From: JBBSJZ01 sp041751935
GTDB taxonomy: Bacteria; Planctomycetota; Planctomycetia; Pirellulales; Pirellulaceae
Assembly (NCBI GenBank): GCA_041751935.1
Contig: JBGSIA010000080.1
Coordinates: 124,001-188,000, forward strand
Reading direction: 5' to 3'
Length of the DNA: 64,000 nucleotides
Shown: in pieces, positions 10,101-18,006 of the stretch
Numbering within the stretch: position 1 is the first letter of the stretch
Layout of the letters: every line of letters starts with the position of its first letter
Position numbers and translations under genes: made by a program
Notes under the pieces: model-generated
What the model was told of the DNA's origin: nothing
The model's input: the letters and a program-made list of their open reading frames with translations, nothing else
Database searches by the model: none

Positions 10101-10149
10101 TCAAAAAAGATTGGGCCGCAAACCCGAGGGTCTGCCTCCGATGAAATAA
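7117..10149 (+). CDS. Large secreted TPR-repeat protein
   Basis: The frame is open from 7000 (TTG), but the ATG at 7117 gives a normal signal peptide: a basic start (MPSKDGALRAQK), the core IAAICVLYALAFWPTA and likely cleavage after NIRA. ATGs at 7039 and 7108 are alternatives. The mature protein, about 1000 residues, is almost entirely alpha-helical with many degenerate tetratricopeptide repeats, for example around LLDEALVSFTDLSDKYDGY, AIAMLYRGQVMQDLGDREKAL and YQLGRSYRLLGRYKDAVEVL. TPR proteins act as protein-protein scaffolds, and no catalytic motif is visible. A second TPR-like gene follows 62 bp downstream. In planctomycetes, long TPR proteins often accompany envelope-associated proteins like the one at 11363, so a role in periplasmic assembly is plausible but unproven. 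Confidence 0.82.
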   Translation: MPSKDGALRAQKPPQIAAICVLYALAFWPTANIRAEGEPAEDFLKRLRAAGYFDIAITYLDRLDDYPGVDAKLREAIALEKAHTFIDSAVVARTATARDESFLAAEQQLTEFLKLPSHPRLSEARLQLGKLQMVRAAQLMAGKVDDEKRKAARESYLAAAKTFDEIVNNLREELKAMQGQKIDAAKEPEKAAQRDTYRAEFLQGQLNAGESRRLAARTFDDPAKDGKNLLDEALVSFTDLSDKYDGYVQGAIAMLYRGQVMQDLGDREKALDSYIRMLEQPEADPLRDAKFQATSGLIQLYLTDKEPKFDQAIDRGQPILDTARPDEKRSQSVQQLRVDLAKAYLAKAADKSQKPPDAKRAQTNGRQLLFAASKVPGTHLSEAETILADLGISKEDEVELPKAEDPKSFAEALQSAIQLYEAAEALQKNLTTIEKDAKAIEQVKELQKQLTETRAIAVMILSRGMSMVTVETDVESINQARQLLAYLLFQEKRYRESAVVGSFLALQSPGNDTGLRGGLIGLTSLQYLLTEAGDQDNTGLIGQLRDLGEYLTKTWPNDPQAAVAQGIMIRLALGKDRWDEAKQLVAKMPSGSERASYERLMGQLLWNKSVMSRQDGDEEQAKSLLNEAQASLDAGLKGTDGKLVDPEALQAALVLAKIYMRLEKDKEALETLDNSKFGPLKLVDKQGAPSETFKSDLYATELQAVVSRMTSPEGDAEKLLDRATSAMENLRKSITGDDAQAKLVPIYMGMARNIREQLDSAPPDRKTKLIDAFRVFLDRIAQSSQDPDTLLWVGQTLSQMGESAMAPGESVASGQAKDLVTSAVETFENLKANAKDLPLTVDYQLGRSYRLLGRYKDAVEVLANILTQKPMMLDAQVEAATAYEQWAGTDPARAGLIYKAALAGTRPNPNHPKKENTIWGWGVISQRTSGNPKFSEMFFDARYHVAKCRFLMGSANKSEQEMERAVSDITQVAALYPEMGGAAKRQEFDALLKEIQKRLGRKPEGLPPMK

Positions 10150-10211
10150 CCAGACAATGTTCGATTTTTGAATCACGCAACGAATCCAACTCCTGCATCA
10201 ACAACTTTTCT

Positions 10212-11264
10212 ATGAATACAACATTTCAGCAGATTGCATCACTCGTATTGCGATGCTGCTTAGCAATGGTGCTCAGCGCGTTTGCTTGCGCCCCTGCCTT
10301 TGCTCAACTTGATCGTGTCTACACGCTAAATAGCAGCACGGCGATTAGTGGCCAAATCCAAAACGTGACCAAAAGCGGTGTCACGATCAAGAGCGGTGGG
10401 AACACTCAAGACATTGCTGCGGATCAAATCAAAAAGATCTTGTTCGAAGGGGACCCCGCACCGCTAACGAATGGTCGAGAGTTCGCACTGGATGGTCAGT
10501 ACGACCAAGCTTTGCCGCTTCTCACGTCGCTGGACCCCACATCGCTGAAACGCGAGATCGTGCAAGCCGATGCGATCTATTATCGTATTCTCTCGCAAGG
10601 CGAACTGGCGCTTGCCGGCAAGGGAGATAAGAAAGCTGCCGCGGCAGGAGCGTTGGCATTCGTTGGCAAGTTCTCAGATTCCTGGCACTTCTATTCGGCC
10701 GCCAAATTACTCGGCGACTTGGCGCTAGCGACCGATAGCTATGATGCGGCCATGAAATACTATGGTTCCTTACGCTCCGCGCCATCGGTGGAATCAAAAA
10801 TTCAATCGGTTTATCTCACGGGACTAGCCTTGCTCAAAAAAGGTGAACTTGATGCCGCCAGCATAGAGTTTGATAAGGTCGCCGGGCTGAGCGTGCAATC
10901 AGTCGAGGCGGCTCGGTTGCAAAAGCTGGCCAAGGCCGGAAAGGCGATGGCGATGGCCAAAATCGGTAAAACCAAGGAAGGCATTGAGTTGGTAAAAACG
11001 CTGATTACTGACTTGAACGCTACCGATGTCGAAGTTGCTGCTGCGATCTACAATGCACAAGGCGCTAATTACGAAGCCGCCGGCGATCTCGAAGGTGCCG
11101 TGATGGCCTACTTGCATACGCATTTGATGTTCTCGTCAGATCCTAGAATGCATGCCGAGGCGCTCGCCAAGTTGGCTCAACTATGGCCACAAGTTGGCAA
11201 GCCGGAACGGGCCGCCGAAGCCAAGCAAGAACTTCAACAACGCTACCCAGGGTTGGCTGGTTAA
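10212..11264 (+). CDS. Secreted TPR-type protein with N-terminal beta domain
   Basis: The ATG at 10212 starts a clear signal peptide (MNTTFQQIASLVLRCCLAMVL, cleavage after AFAQ or nearby). After it comes a short beta module of about 45 residues (SGQIQNVTKSGVTIKSGG, then IAADQIKKILFEGDP), the form often seen when a small beta-sheet domain precedes TPRs in planctomycete proteins. The remaining 250 residues are helical repeats with alanine and leucine spacing typical of TPR (YDAAMKYYGSLRSAPS, GELDAASIEFDKVAGL, AAGDLEGAVMAYLHTHL). It lies 62 bp after the larger TPR gene in the same direction, so the two probably form one operon and complex. No enzymatic signature was found. Confidence 0.82.
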   Translation: MNTTFQQIASLVLRCCLAMVLSAFACAPAFAQLDRVYTLNSSTAISGQIQNVTKSGVTIKSGGNTQDIAADQIKKILFEGDPAPLTNGREFALDGQYDQALPLLTSLDPTSLKREIVQADAIYYRILSQGELALAGKGDKKAAAAGALAFVGKFSDSWHFYSAAKLLGDLALATDSYDAAMKYYGSLRSAPSVESKIQSVYLTGLALLKKGELDAASIEFDKVAGLSVQSVEAARLQKLAKAGKAMAMAKIGKTKEGIELVKTLITDLNATDVEVAAAIYNAQGANYEAAGDLEGAVMAYLHTHLMFSSDPRMHAEALAKLAQLWPQVGKPERAAEAKQELQQRYPGLAG

Positions 11265-11362
11265 AGCGGCGGCAAATTATAAGCATCGACCAGAAAAAAA
11301 GTTGTCATCTTTTAGCCGACAATGCGTAAAGCGTCGACACTTGTCTATCTACCGTTTCTAAG

Positions 11363-12991
11363 TCACAACGGAAACGTGTCCATCGATTGATACATGGGCA
11401 AATACCGATAATAGATTTCGAGTATCATCGCGCTCATTGCCGTCGTGTACAGTCGCCCGCCGATATCGCCCCACTTGTCAGGAAAATGCCAACTGCCTCG
11501 CTCGTGGCCAGTCTGAACCTGGGTCGCAACCAAGTGGTCGCGTAATTTTGCGTTCCACGGGTCCCACATGGGATGCCGCACGTGGTGCAGCGAGAGCGTA
11601 GCATAGTAATCGTGATAAACGTTGGTGAGTTTCGGACCGCGCTGCGCCATCTCGGTCAGTGCGTTATAAAACGGTGTCACTTGCGGCGAATCACCCAAGT
11701 ACAACATCAAGGTGATGCCGATTGCCGTGGTGGTTGGTTCGCCGGGCGGCCCCTGGTATCCAAAAGAGTATTGTGCATTCTCAGGCGAAGTTGACTTGAG
11801 GAATCTTTTTGCTCGTGAGAGAGTCACGCTTGGTAATGCAATATCGCATCGCCGGGCAGCGACAAGCGACAGGACTTGCCAGCCCGTTTGCGTCGTATCG
11901 CCTGGACTTCCCGGAACATATCCCCAGGAACCACTAGCGTGTTGGGCACCGCAAGTGAAATTCGTACCGCGCTGAGTTAACTCACGAAGCTCAGCGTCGA
12001 ATTCACCCTTATTCGCGGTCATGGCTGTAGCTTCAGCGACGGCCATCAACGCAATCCCGTGTCCGTACATGCTGCCGTGTTGCCAATCGCTACCTGTTTG
12101 AGTCTCGCCACCAGCGGAACGCAAGTAGTACAAGCCTCGTTTAATGACGTCTGCGTATTTACCTTCTTCGTGTGTGTAGCCAGCGCCTAGGAAAGCGAGT
12201 AGCGCCAAGCCGGTGGCGGCCGTCGTCGGCGTAGGTGTTTCATCGTCGAGCTTTTTCCCGTTGCGACAGCGACCGTCGCAGGGGTCGATTGTCAGATCAA
12301 ACGTCCATGCACCGCTACGACGTTGATGTTCGGCCAACCACTGGAGAGCCAGCTCCACGGCGGCTTCGCTTGCTGGAGTAGCTCCGTATAAATCGCCCAA
12401 CCGAAGTCGCTCTGCTGGCGTACGCCCTTCTAAGCTGCCATGCGTGGGCAACTGAACAAGAGCCATTTGCGAGCTATCGAGTTTGGTGATCGCATTTTGT
12501 AGAGTTACCGAAGATGGAGGCAGCGAATTCTCGACTGGAGTTGACGACGAGTCCACCGCGTTAAGAGGAGCGAGTTTCGCTGTTGCCGCATTGCTTAATA
12601 CTCCGTCGATACCGACCGTCTCAACGCTGACCGTCCGATCCTCTGTCGCAATGAGCGGCATCTCGACAACGGTGGACATTGATGCGACGTCCGTCCGCAC
12701 GGTTTCCGTCGGAGGTCCAAGAGTGACCAAAATTGACGACTGCCCATCGCCAACCGGAGGCAACGTCCAGAGTGCCAATAAGAGTAAAACGATTGTATGC
12801 ACAATCGTGCTGATCAAACACGCCGGAAGGCGGGGATCATCAGCCCAACTCTTGTGTTCGGCGAAGATTGGAGGCGTGGCAGCTTCGTCGAGCAGCGATC
12901 TTGGAGCACCAACCGACAAATCTTCAACGGCTCCGACCTCGGTTCGGTCGGGAGATACACGCAGATTGGTTGGATGAACGGAACGACTCAT
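11363..12991 (-). CDS. Membrane-anchored squalene/prenyltransferase-toroid repeat protein
   Basis: This 542-residue protein has a short cytoplasmic N-terminus, one transmembrane helix (about 57-77, LISTIVHTIVLLLLALWTLP), a low-complexity linker, and from about residue 205 an alpha/alpha toroid with recurring motifs of the squalene-cyclase/prenyltransferase superfamily. Examples are ALQWLAEHQRRSGAW, TAATGLALLAFLGAGYTH, GIALMAVAEATAM, and SGSWGYVPGSPGDTTQTGW. A Cys pair (DPCDGRCRNG) lies before the toroid. The DxDD acid motif of true cyclases was not found, so terpene cyclisation is unlikely; planctomycetes have many such non-cyclase homologues next to TPR genes. It is convergent with the TPR pair, with 98 bp between the stops. 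The function is unknown, probably periplasmic scaffolding or binding. Confidence 0.85.
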   Translation of the reverse strand: MSRSVHPTNLRVSPDRTEVGAVEDLSVGAPRSLLDEAATPPIFAEHKSWADDPRLPACLISTIVHTIVLLLLALWTLPPVGDGQSSILVTLGPPTETVRTDVASMSTVVEMPLIATEDRTVSVETVGIDGVLSNAATAKLAPLNAVDSSSTPVENSLPPSSVTLQNAITKLDSSQMALVQLPTHGSLEGRTPAERLRLGDLYGATPASEAAVELALQWLAEHQRRSGAWTFDLTIDPCDGRCRNGKKLDDETPTPTTAATGLALLAFLGAGYTHEEGKYADVIKRGLYYLRSAGGETQTGSDWQHGSMYGHGIALMAVAEATAMTANKGEFDAELRELTQRGTNFTCGAQHASGSWGYVPGSPGDTTQTGWQVLSLVAARRCDIALPSVTLSRAKRFLKSTSPENAQYSFGYQGPPGEPTTTAIGITLMLYLGDSPQVTPFYNALTEMAQRGPKLTNVYHDYYATLSLHHVRHPMWDPWNAKLRDHLVATQVQTGHERGSWHFPDKWGDIGGRLYTTAMSAMILEIYYRYLPMYQSMDTFPL

Positions 12992-13105
12992 CGGAAAAGG
13001 TACGTTTCTTTCCCGATTTAGTGACTCGCATTTGAACCGGAGCCAAACGAAGCTGCGAATTTCACGACGTAGGACCGTTAAAATCGCTACGCCCAGACCG
13101 CAATG

Positions 13106-14545
13106 TTACGTAGCAGCAAGTACCGGCATGTCGGCGACTTGGTAAGCACGCGAGCGAAAGAGGAAGTCGATGATGTTGCCTTCGTGCGGCTGCAACCAAT
13201 TCAAGCGGTTGGTCGCAATCGGACCAATGTTTAAGCGATCGATATCGACACAATCCGTTGCAGCGCGAATGAACGTGGGGTCCGCTGTCAACACAGTGCC
13301 AACGAGTGTTGAACCGATACGACGCAGCATTTCCGCTTGCGGGCACTCGACAACACTAACGAAGGGGAACATGTACTCTTTCGCAGCCACCGCGCGATCG
13401 GGCGAATCCGCGTGAACGACCATCGGGCGAAGGTAAGCACAGTGCTTTCGCTCGATCAGTTTTTCGCCGAATGCAGCGGTCATGTCCGTGACTCCGGCTT
13501 CTGCTAAGTCCTGCTGCACCATCGCGTACGTTCCGGTCGCCATTGCCGGGACGGTGAAGGCCGCAAGTTGCGAATTCGGATCACTTGGTGGCAACACGTC
13601 GACCGGTCCGATTCGCTGGGCGATTGCAGCGGCGATTTCACGAGTGTGTCGGCTGGCCCAGATCCCCGAGCAATTGATACAACTGCGTCCTGAGTTGCTG
13701 AGCACACTTTCCACCATCATATCGAGATACTGCGGCCAATCGTCGACGACATCATCTGCGATCAGAATCTTTGTGAACCCTGGTCCATGAGCTGACACTC
13801 GTGGGTTACCCGCGTGCTGGGCAACCGTTTGAGCGCTACCAAAAATCATGCTCCGCGGCGCCTTGGTCATGATCGCACCGCCCGCGTCGTGACCGCCGGG
13901 ATACAAACCAAACGCTTGCGCTGGCACGCCCGCTTTGATAAACGCTGCAGTCATCCGATACGGGGTCCACGGTTCTTGAGAACCTGGTTTCAACGCCAAG
14001 CCGATTTGAAGCGGAATCGCTGGCAACCACAACGTATGCACACCCGGCGAATTGTTCGGCAGCACGGCTCCCAGGATCGGTGTTTGCGCTTGGTAGCTGA
14101 TGATAACTCCGCGACCCTCTTCGCCGAATCCACGAGAAAGAATGGACAGATCCAAACCGCGCGTTAGGCACTGTAGAATTTCGTCCATACGGCTAAGAAC
14201 GAAACTGTTCTTGGCCATATTCGAGCGGCACATGTGCTCCGGCAACCCGGTGCTGGCGCTTTGCTGGTGAACGAAATCATCGACCGTTTGCGCAGAGTCA
14301 CCGACAGAAAGTGTTGACGACTCGAAGAGCACGGCGGCGCGCTTGCAACATTCGATCAATTCATCGGTGGTCAATCCAAGCAAGGCTTCGCGAGCTTGAT
14401 ACGCCGTTCGCATATCCCGACCAACGATACCACCGCCAACGGTTCCGATTTTGGCAATTGGCTCACCGGTGTCGAAGTGAACGACGTCCAGAAAGTCCAG
14501 CGATTGGTAAGGTTTTCCCCAGCGTAGAGGACTTAAGGTAATCAT
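13106..14545 (-). CDS. Aldehyde-dehydrogenase-fold reductase, probable acyl reductase (LuxC-like role)
   Basis: A 479-residue soluble protein with the ALDH fold. The dinucleotide region is ILGAVLPNNSPGVHTLWLPA then LALKPGSQEPWTPYRM, there is a FGSAQTV turn, and a nucleophilic cysteine in SGRSCINCSG (C289, with C292 nearby). The conserved late Glu is present before FPFVSVVE. The usual general-base Glu of hydrolytic ALDHs (LELGGK) is replaced by SAHGPGFTK. That Glu is also lacking in CoA-acylating ALDHs, so acyl transfer or acyl reduction fits better than aldehyde hydrolysis. The gene lies 85 bp downstream of a LuxE/PaaK-like adenylating enzyme in the same direction. Inference: it reduces an activated acyl group to an aldehyde with NAD(P)H. 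Length and pairing fit the LuxC family, but assignment to LuxC rather than general ALDH is unproven. Confidence 0.8.
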   Translation of the reverse strand: MITLSPLRWGKPYQSLDFLDVVHFDTGEPIAKIGTVGGGIVGRDMRTAYQAREALLGLTTDELIECCKRAAVLFESSTLSVGDSAQTVDDFVHQQSASTGLPEHMCRSNMAKNSFVLSRMDEILQCLTRGLDLSILSRGFGEEGRGVIISYQAQTPILGAVLPNNSPGVHTLWLPAIPLQIGLALKPGSQEPWTPYRMTAAFIKAGVPAQAFGLYPGGHDAGGAIMTKAPRSMIFGSAQTVAQHAGNPRVSAHGPGFTKILIADDVVDDWPQYLDMMVESVLSNSGRSCINCSGIWASRHTREIAAAIAQRIGPVDVLPPSDPNSQLAAFTVPAMATGTYAMVQQDLAEAGVTDMTAAFGEKLIERKHCAYLRPMVVHADSPDRAVAAKEYMFPFVSVVECPQAEMLRRIGSTLVGTVLTADPTFIRAATDCVDIDRLNIGPIATNRLNWLQPHEGNIIDFLFRSRAYQVADMPVLAAT

Positions 14546-14630
14546 GATTTTAGTAAGTGCGTGTTGGAGAAGATTTTACGGATCGATCCAATTTGACGCA
14601 TCGAACCGACACTAATCGTTCCAGAAGAAG

Positions 14631-15755
14631 CTAATAGACGCCGACAGTCGTAGCGCCGGCGATTTCATGGAAGGGGCGGACGCCACTGACGCCGTCCCAC
14701 GGATAGGTATCAAAGGGAGCTTCGCGTTCACCTTCATCACGTTCCATAAATCCGGGCACAAAGAACTCGTCTGTGAGCGTATACAGCTTCACGCGACCGG
14801 TCTCGCCATAACCGACGACCTCATTGTAATTATCGAACTTAACAACTTCCGTTACAGCGCGAGGCTGGGGAGCGTAGTAGCTAATCTTGTAGCCATCGGC
14901 TGCAGATATCGGTTTGCTGCACGCCAGTCCCATCAATGTGTTCCCATAGGTAGGCGTCATGTAAACACCACCTTCATCGGGCGATCCACCTAACAACTCC
15001 TCAACGCAAAAGCGGGTCCATTGGGGCGTAAACTCGGTACCCCCGGAAAAGATTCCGGTGATACCGACATCTGCGATGCTCGTTCCGCGCGCCTCCAGTC
15101 CCTCGCTCAATGATTCAAGCAACTTGGGCGTCGTGAACATGCACTTGATGCTGTGCCCGGCGGTGAGAATGGTAATGGCTTGATCGATACAGTGCTTCTT
15201 GTATTCTTCAAGGTGTTCCATCCAGCCTTTTTTGATCAATTTGATAACCCAGCGCGGATCGAGGTCGATACAGAAACAGATCCCACCGCGATACTGGGCC
15301 AAATGTTCGACCGCCAGCCTCAACCGGCGCGGGCCACTTGGGCCAAGCATCAGCCAGTTTGAACCTTTCGGAAAATACTTGTCCGGAAGCGTGTTGCTGA
15401 AATTTTCGTAGTCCTTCCAATGGTCCTCAATCACCATTCGGCTTTTAGGTATTCCCGTTGTGCCACCGGTTTCAAATACATAGGTCGGCTTACCTTGATG
15501 GCCCTTGGGAATCCAGCGTTCGATTGGTCCACCGCGCAACCACTCATCTTCAAAGTCATCGAACTTTTTTAAGTCCTCAAAACCCTTGACGTCTTTGAGC
15601 GGATCAAACTTCAATGACCGTTTTTTCTCAAGCCAGAACGGACTACCGGTCTCGTCACTGAAATGCCAGTGCACAATTCGCAGGGTCTGTTCGTCAAGAA
15701 GTTCTTTGGCTGAGGCGATCTTGTTCGCCAACTCATCACTCACAGGCGATTCCAC
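14631..15755 (-). CDS. Acyl-adenylating enzyme, LuxE / phenylacetate-CoA-ligase-like
   Basis: The start is GTG at 15755, giving 374 residues, the length of LuxE acyl-protein synthetases and shorter than most full acyl-CoA ligases. The ATP/AMP-binding P-loop is FETGGTTGIPKSR (about 94-106). Later motifs GIFSGGTEFTPQW and TPTYGNTLMGLACS resemble the adenylate-binding segment, and ETGRVKLYTLTDEFFVPG carries the usual Asp near the hinge. Family knowledge: these enzymes activate a carboxylic acid as acyl-AMP and pass it to a thiol of CoA or a partner protein. It is first in a two-gene unit with the ALDH-fold gene at 13106. A terminator (15895-15926) isolates it from the upstream gene. Substrate unknown; fatty or aromatic acids are possible. 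Confidence 0.82.
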   Translation of the reverse strand: MESPVSDELANKIASAKELLDEQTLRIVHWHFSDETGSPFWLEKKRSLKFDPLKDVKGFEDLKKFDDFEDEWLRGGPIERWIPKGHQGKPTYVFETGGTTGIPKSRMVIEDHWKDYENFSNTLPDKYFPKGSNWLMLGPSGPRRLRLAVEHLAQYRGGICFCIDLDPRWVIKLIKKGWMEHLEEYKKHCIDQAITILTAGHSIKCMFTTPKLLESLSEGLEARGTSIADVGITGIFSGGTEFTPQWTRFCVEELLGGSPDEGGVYMTPTYGNTLMGLACSKPISAADGYKISYYAPQPRAVTEVVKFDNYNEVVGYGETGRVKLYTLTDEFFVPGFMERDEGEREAPFDTYPWDGVSGVRPFHEIAGATTVGVY

Positions 15756-15894
15756 GTTAATGCAATTCTCAAAGCGGGGCGAAAGGGGGAGAGATTGAAC
15801 GTCAGATCATAGCAAAAATGATTTCGCTTCGCCGCCTACGCTAACGAATTCTTTTTCGTAGTGACTTGAGATTGTCTGCATCCGACAAGTGCCA

Positions 15895-15926
15895 TAAAAA
15901 ACCGCAGCGATTTCACTGCGGTTTTT
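15895..15926 (-). terminator. Rho-independent terminator, probably bidirectional
   Basis: A-rich left arm AAAAAACCGCAG, loop CGATTTCA, right arm CTGCGGTTTTTC. The stem is 11-12 bp with T runs on both strands. It lies 62 bp past the stop of the 15988 gene (read leftwards), which it should terminate, and just before the start of the LuxE-like gene. Confidence 0.8.
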
Positions 15927-15987
15927 CATGTTCGTTGTGACTGAAAGAGTTCAGTAGTGAGTACTAACCGTAGACTAAATTCAGACT

Positions 15988-17370
15988 CTAGTTTGCATTC
16001 GGGTTAGAAATAATCACGGGCACTGCGACGCTCGCATCATCGTTTTGGCTTGCGGTCGTAGCGATCACGGCACCAAGAGCGCCGAGCGAAGCCAAACCAC
16101 CGAGGCCACCACCACCGAACAGGCCTCCTCCACCACCAAAACCGCCTCCACCGCCAAATCCGCCGCCGCCGGGTCCAAACCCTCCGGGGCCACCAGCAAA
16201 TCCGCCGCCGCCAGGCGCGAAACCGCCACCTGGGATTGGTGAACCGAAGCCGCCATCCGCAAATCCACCGTCAAGAGGCACTCCACCGTCAATGAATTGG
16301 CCGTCAACAAACTGGCCGTCGATCATTTGGCCATCAACGATCTGGCCGTCAACGATTTGTCCATCCATGACTTGGCCATCAACCATGCCCCCGTCCACGA
16401 TTTGCCCGTCCATCACACTTTCGCCCATGTAGCTACTGTCGAAGGACATACCGACACTTTCCACGACCTGGGGCAATGGGGCGACCTGCATTCCAAACTC
16501 GCTACAACAGCATTCACAGCAATCGCCACCAATCTGGTTCACCAAACGTCCGTCGGTCGACTGCCTGGAGGCGATTGGTGTATTCAGTTCACTTTCATCA
16601 ACAAGGACAAACCCGACGCAACCGAAACCCGAGGGACCAACCGCGACAAGCGAGTATTCGCCCAATGGCAAATTTGTTATTTCGAAGCGTCCCGCACGAT
16701 CCGTGATCGCCCGAGCAACTTCTTCGCCCTTGCGAATCACCAGCACGTTCATGGACTCGGCCGCGATCAAACGATCGTTGTCGGCACCCGCAGTACCGAT
16801 GTTGCCTCTCATTCCACCAGCCTGCTGAACGATTCGTTCGATGTGTCGATCTTTCATAATGCGGGCAATGCCCGCGAGATCGTTATGCGCGATTTCTCCC
16901 ACTAGCGGTTGTGAGGGGGTTGGAGGCAAATAGCGGATCATCGCTGAATTGACCAGCGTCGAATCGATTCTGGCGGCAACGAATTCCATGTCGGAAGGAA
17001 ACGATTCGGCTGCAGGATGGTCCGCCGCCACCACTTGCAAGGCTCCGCAAGTGAAGACGCCTTTCCCGAAAACCGACATCGCATAAATTCCTGGCTTTGT
17101 CTTGGACAGTTGGAATCGTCCCTGCGAATCTGTCCGAGTTCGACGCATGACATTTCCTGCGCCAATCAGCACGACATTCGCACCCGACACGGCCGTTGCC
17201 GTTTCGTTTTCAGTACGGGGTAACACGATTCGCCCAGTTAAAGTCGACTCTTGACTCAAAGTCGCCCACTGATCAAGGGCCAATGCTTCCGCAGGAAGCT
17301 CGACAGCGAATAACGAGCGACCGGTGGCGCAAAACGTCATTACGCACAACAATGCTAAGCAGTTTTTCAT
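15988..17370 (-). CDS. Secreted carboxypeptidase-regulatory-like protein with DGQ repeats and Gly-rich tail
   Basis: An in-frame GTG at 17406 exists, but the ATG at 17370 gives a standard signal peptide (MKNCLALLCVMTFCATG), for 460 residues. Two carboxypeptidase-regulatory-like beta-sandwich domains follow: one near 40-120 (NVVLIGAGNVMRRTRTDSQ, GRFQLSKTKPGIYAMSV) and one near 205-260 (GRFEITNLPLGEYSLVAVG). A dense cysteine cluster follows (DCCECCCSE). Next come about ten pentapeptides of the form DGQxV (variants DGG, DGQFI, DGQMI), then a glycine-rich block of GGGF and GPGG units, then a hydrophobic Ala/Leu stretch and an SNPNAN end. The repeats suggest an extended surface or matrix segment; the cysteines may bind metal or cross-link. 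No enzyme motif was seen. A strong terminator follows. Confidence 0.82.
   Translation of the reverse strand: MKNCLALLCVMTFCATGRSLFAVELPAEALALDQWATLSQESTLTGRIVLPRTENETATAVSGANVVLIGAGNVMRRTRTDSQGRFQLSKTKPGIYAMSVFGKGVFTCGALQVVAADHPAAESFPSDMEFVAARIDSTLVNSAMIRYLPPTPSQPLVGEIAHNDLAGIARIMKDRHIERIVQQAGGMRGNIGTAGADNDRLIAAESMNVLVIRKGEEVARAITDRAGRFEITNLPLGEYSLVAVGPSGFGCVGFVLVDESELNTPIASRQSTDGRLVNQIGGDCCECCCSEFGMQVAPLPQVVESVGMSFDSSYMGESVMDGQIVDGGMVDGQVMDGQIVDGQIVDGQMIDGQFVDGQFIDGGVPLDGGFADGGFGSPIPGGGFAPGGGGFAGGPGGFGPGGGGFGGGGGFGGGGGLFGGGGLGGLASLGALGAVIATTASQNDDASVAVPVIISNPNAN
16260..16425. repeat. 15-bp imperfect tandem repeat coding for DGQxV pentapeptides
   Basis: Repeated units of the type GGCCGTCAACGATTT (plus strand) occur about ten times inside the 15988 gene, with synonymous and third-position variation. 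Read on the minus strand they encode DGQ(I/V/M/F)(V/I/M). The variation argues for an old, protein-selected repeat, not a recent slippage array. Confidence 0.75.
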
Positions 17371-17569
17371 CGAATAGCCTTTTATAAAGCCTACTACACC
17401 CACCAAAGCTACGCCTCCGTCCGGTTCGCCAATGACGATGAGGAAAACTGGGTAGCTTACGAATCCACTGTGATCGTACCGGATCGAGCGATAGTTTTCA
17501 ATCGATACAATGAATACAAACTGAAATTTTGTGAACCTCTGCTGAACAACCTGACCTTAGGTCCTCGCG
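17371..17569. promoter_or_regulatory. Divergent intergenic region
   Basis: About 200 bp between two outward-facing genes, so both promoters should lie here. No clear operator or sigma-70 boxes were identified. Confidence 0.3.
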
Positions 17570-17944
17570 ATGGCGTACCCTACCCCCCCAAACCCATTTG
17601 AGCCAGCAGCGGAGATCGCCGACCAACCAGGGGCTGTTTCCGAAAGTGCTCGACTAGACAAGAAATTTTTCTTGTATCGGGAGATCGATTTTGAGCAACC
17701 GCTGGTTGCGAAGTTTGTGTACACCGGTTGGTGGTTTCGCCAGGCGATTTACTTCGATCAGACCCCCGTTTGGTTTCGCATTAGTTGGACGAAAATTCAC
17801 ACTGAGCTTGCTTTTCAACTTCCACCATCGATCGATCCACTTCAGCGTTTAGGACAAGTCGAAATCGAATTTACGCGTGGGCTGATGATCCGCCGCTTTA
17901 GAATTTGGTTCGACGCAAAGATTGTTTATGATGAGATTCATTAG
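17570..17944 (+). CDS. Small conserved-type protein of unknown function
   Basis: The ATG at 17570 begins a 124-residue protein with no signal peptide. The first 25 residues are proline-rich and probably disordered (MAYPTPPNPFEPAAE). The rest is rich in aromatic and basic residues and looks like a compact beta structure (FVYTGWWFRQAIYF, TPVWFRISWTK, IEFTRGLMIRRFRIWFDAK). I do not recognise a family. It reads in the same direction as the Tat oxidoreductase 62 bp downstream, so co-transcription is possible. Codon use is like its neighbours, and the upstream region has room for a promoter, so I take it as a real gene although it is short. Confidence 0.7.
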   Translation: MAYPTPPNPFEPAAEIADQPGAVSESARLDKKFFLYREIDFEQPLVAKFVYTGWWFRQAIYFDQTPVWFRISWTKIHTELAFQLPPSIDPLQRLGQVEIEFTRGLMIRRFRIWFDAKIVYDEIH

Positions 17945-18006
17945 TATCCTCTTGATCGCCCGCCACACGCATTTCCGCGCCCGCATCTTTTTGGAGCCCT
18001 CTTTCG

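Noticed and set aside
16297..16905. Plus-strand 202-residue open frame with HDL/NDL repeats
   Set aside because: It is the reverse-strand reading of the DGQxV repeats in the 15988 gene; the repetition explains both the length and the apparent motif.
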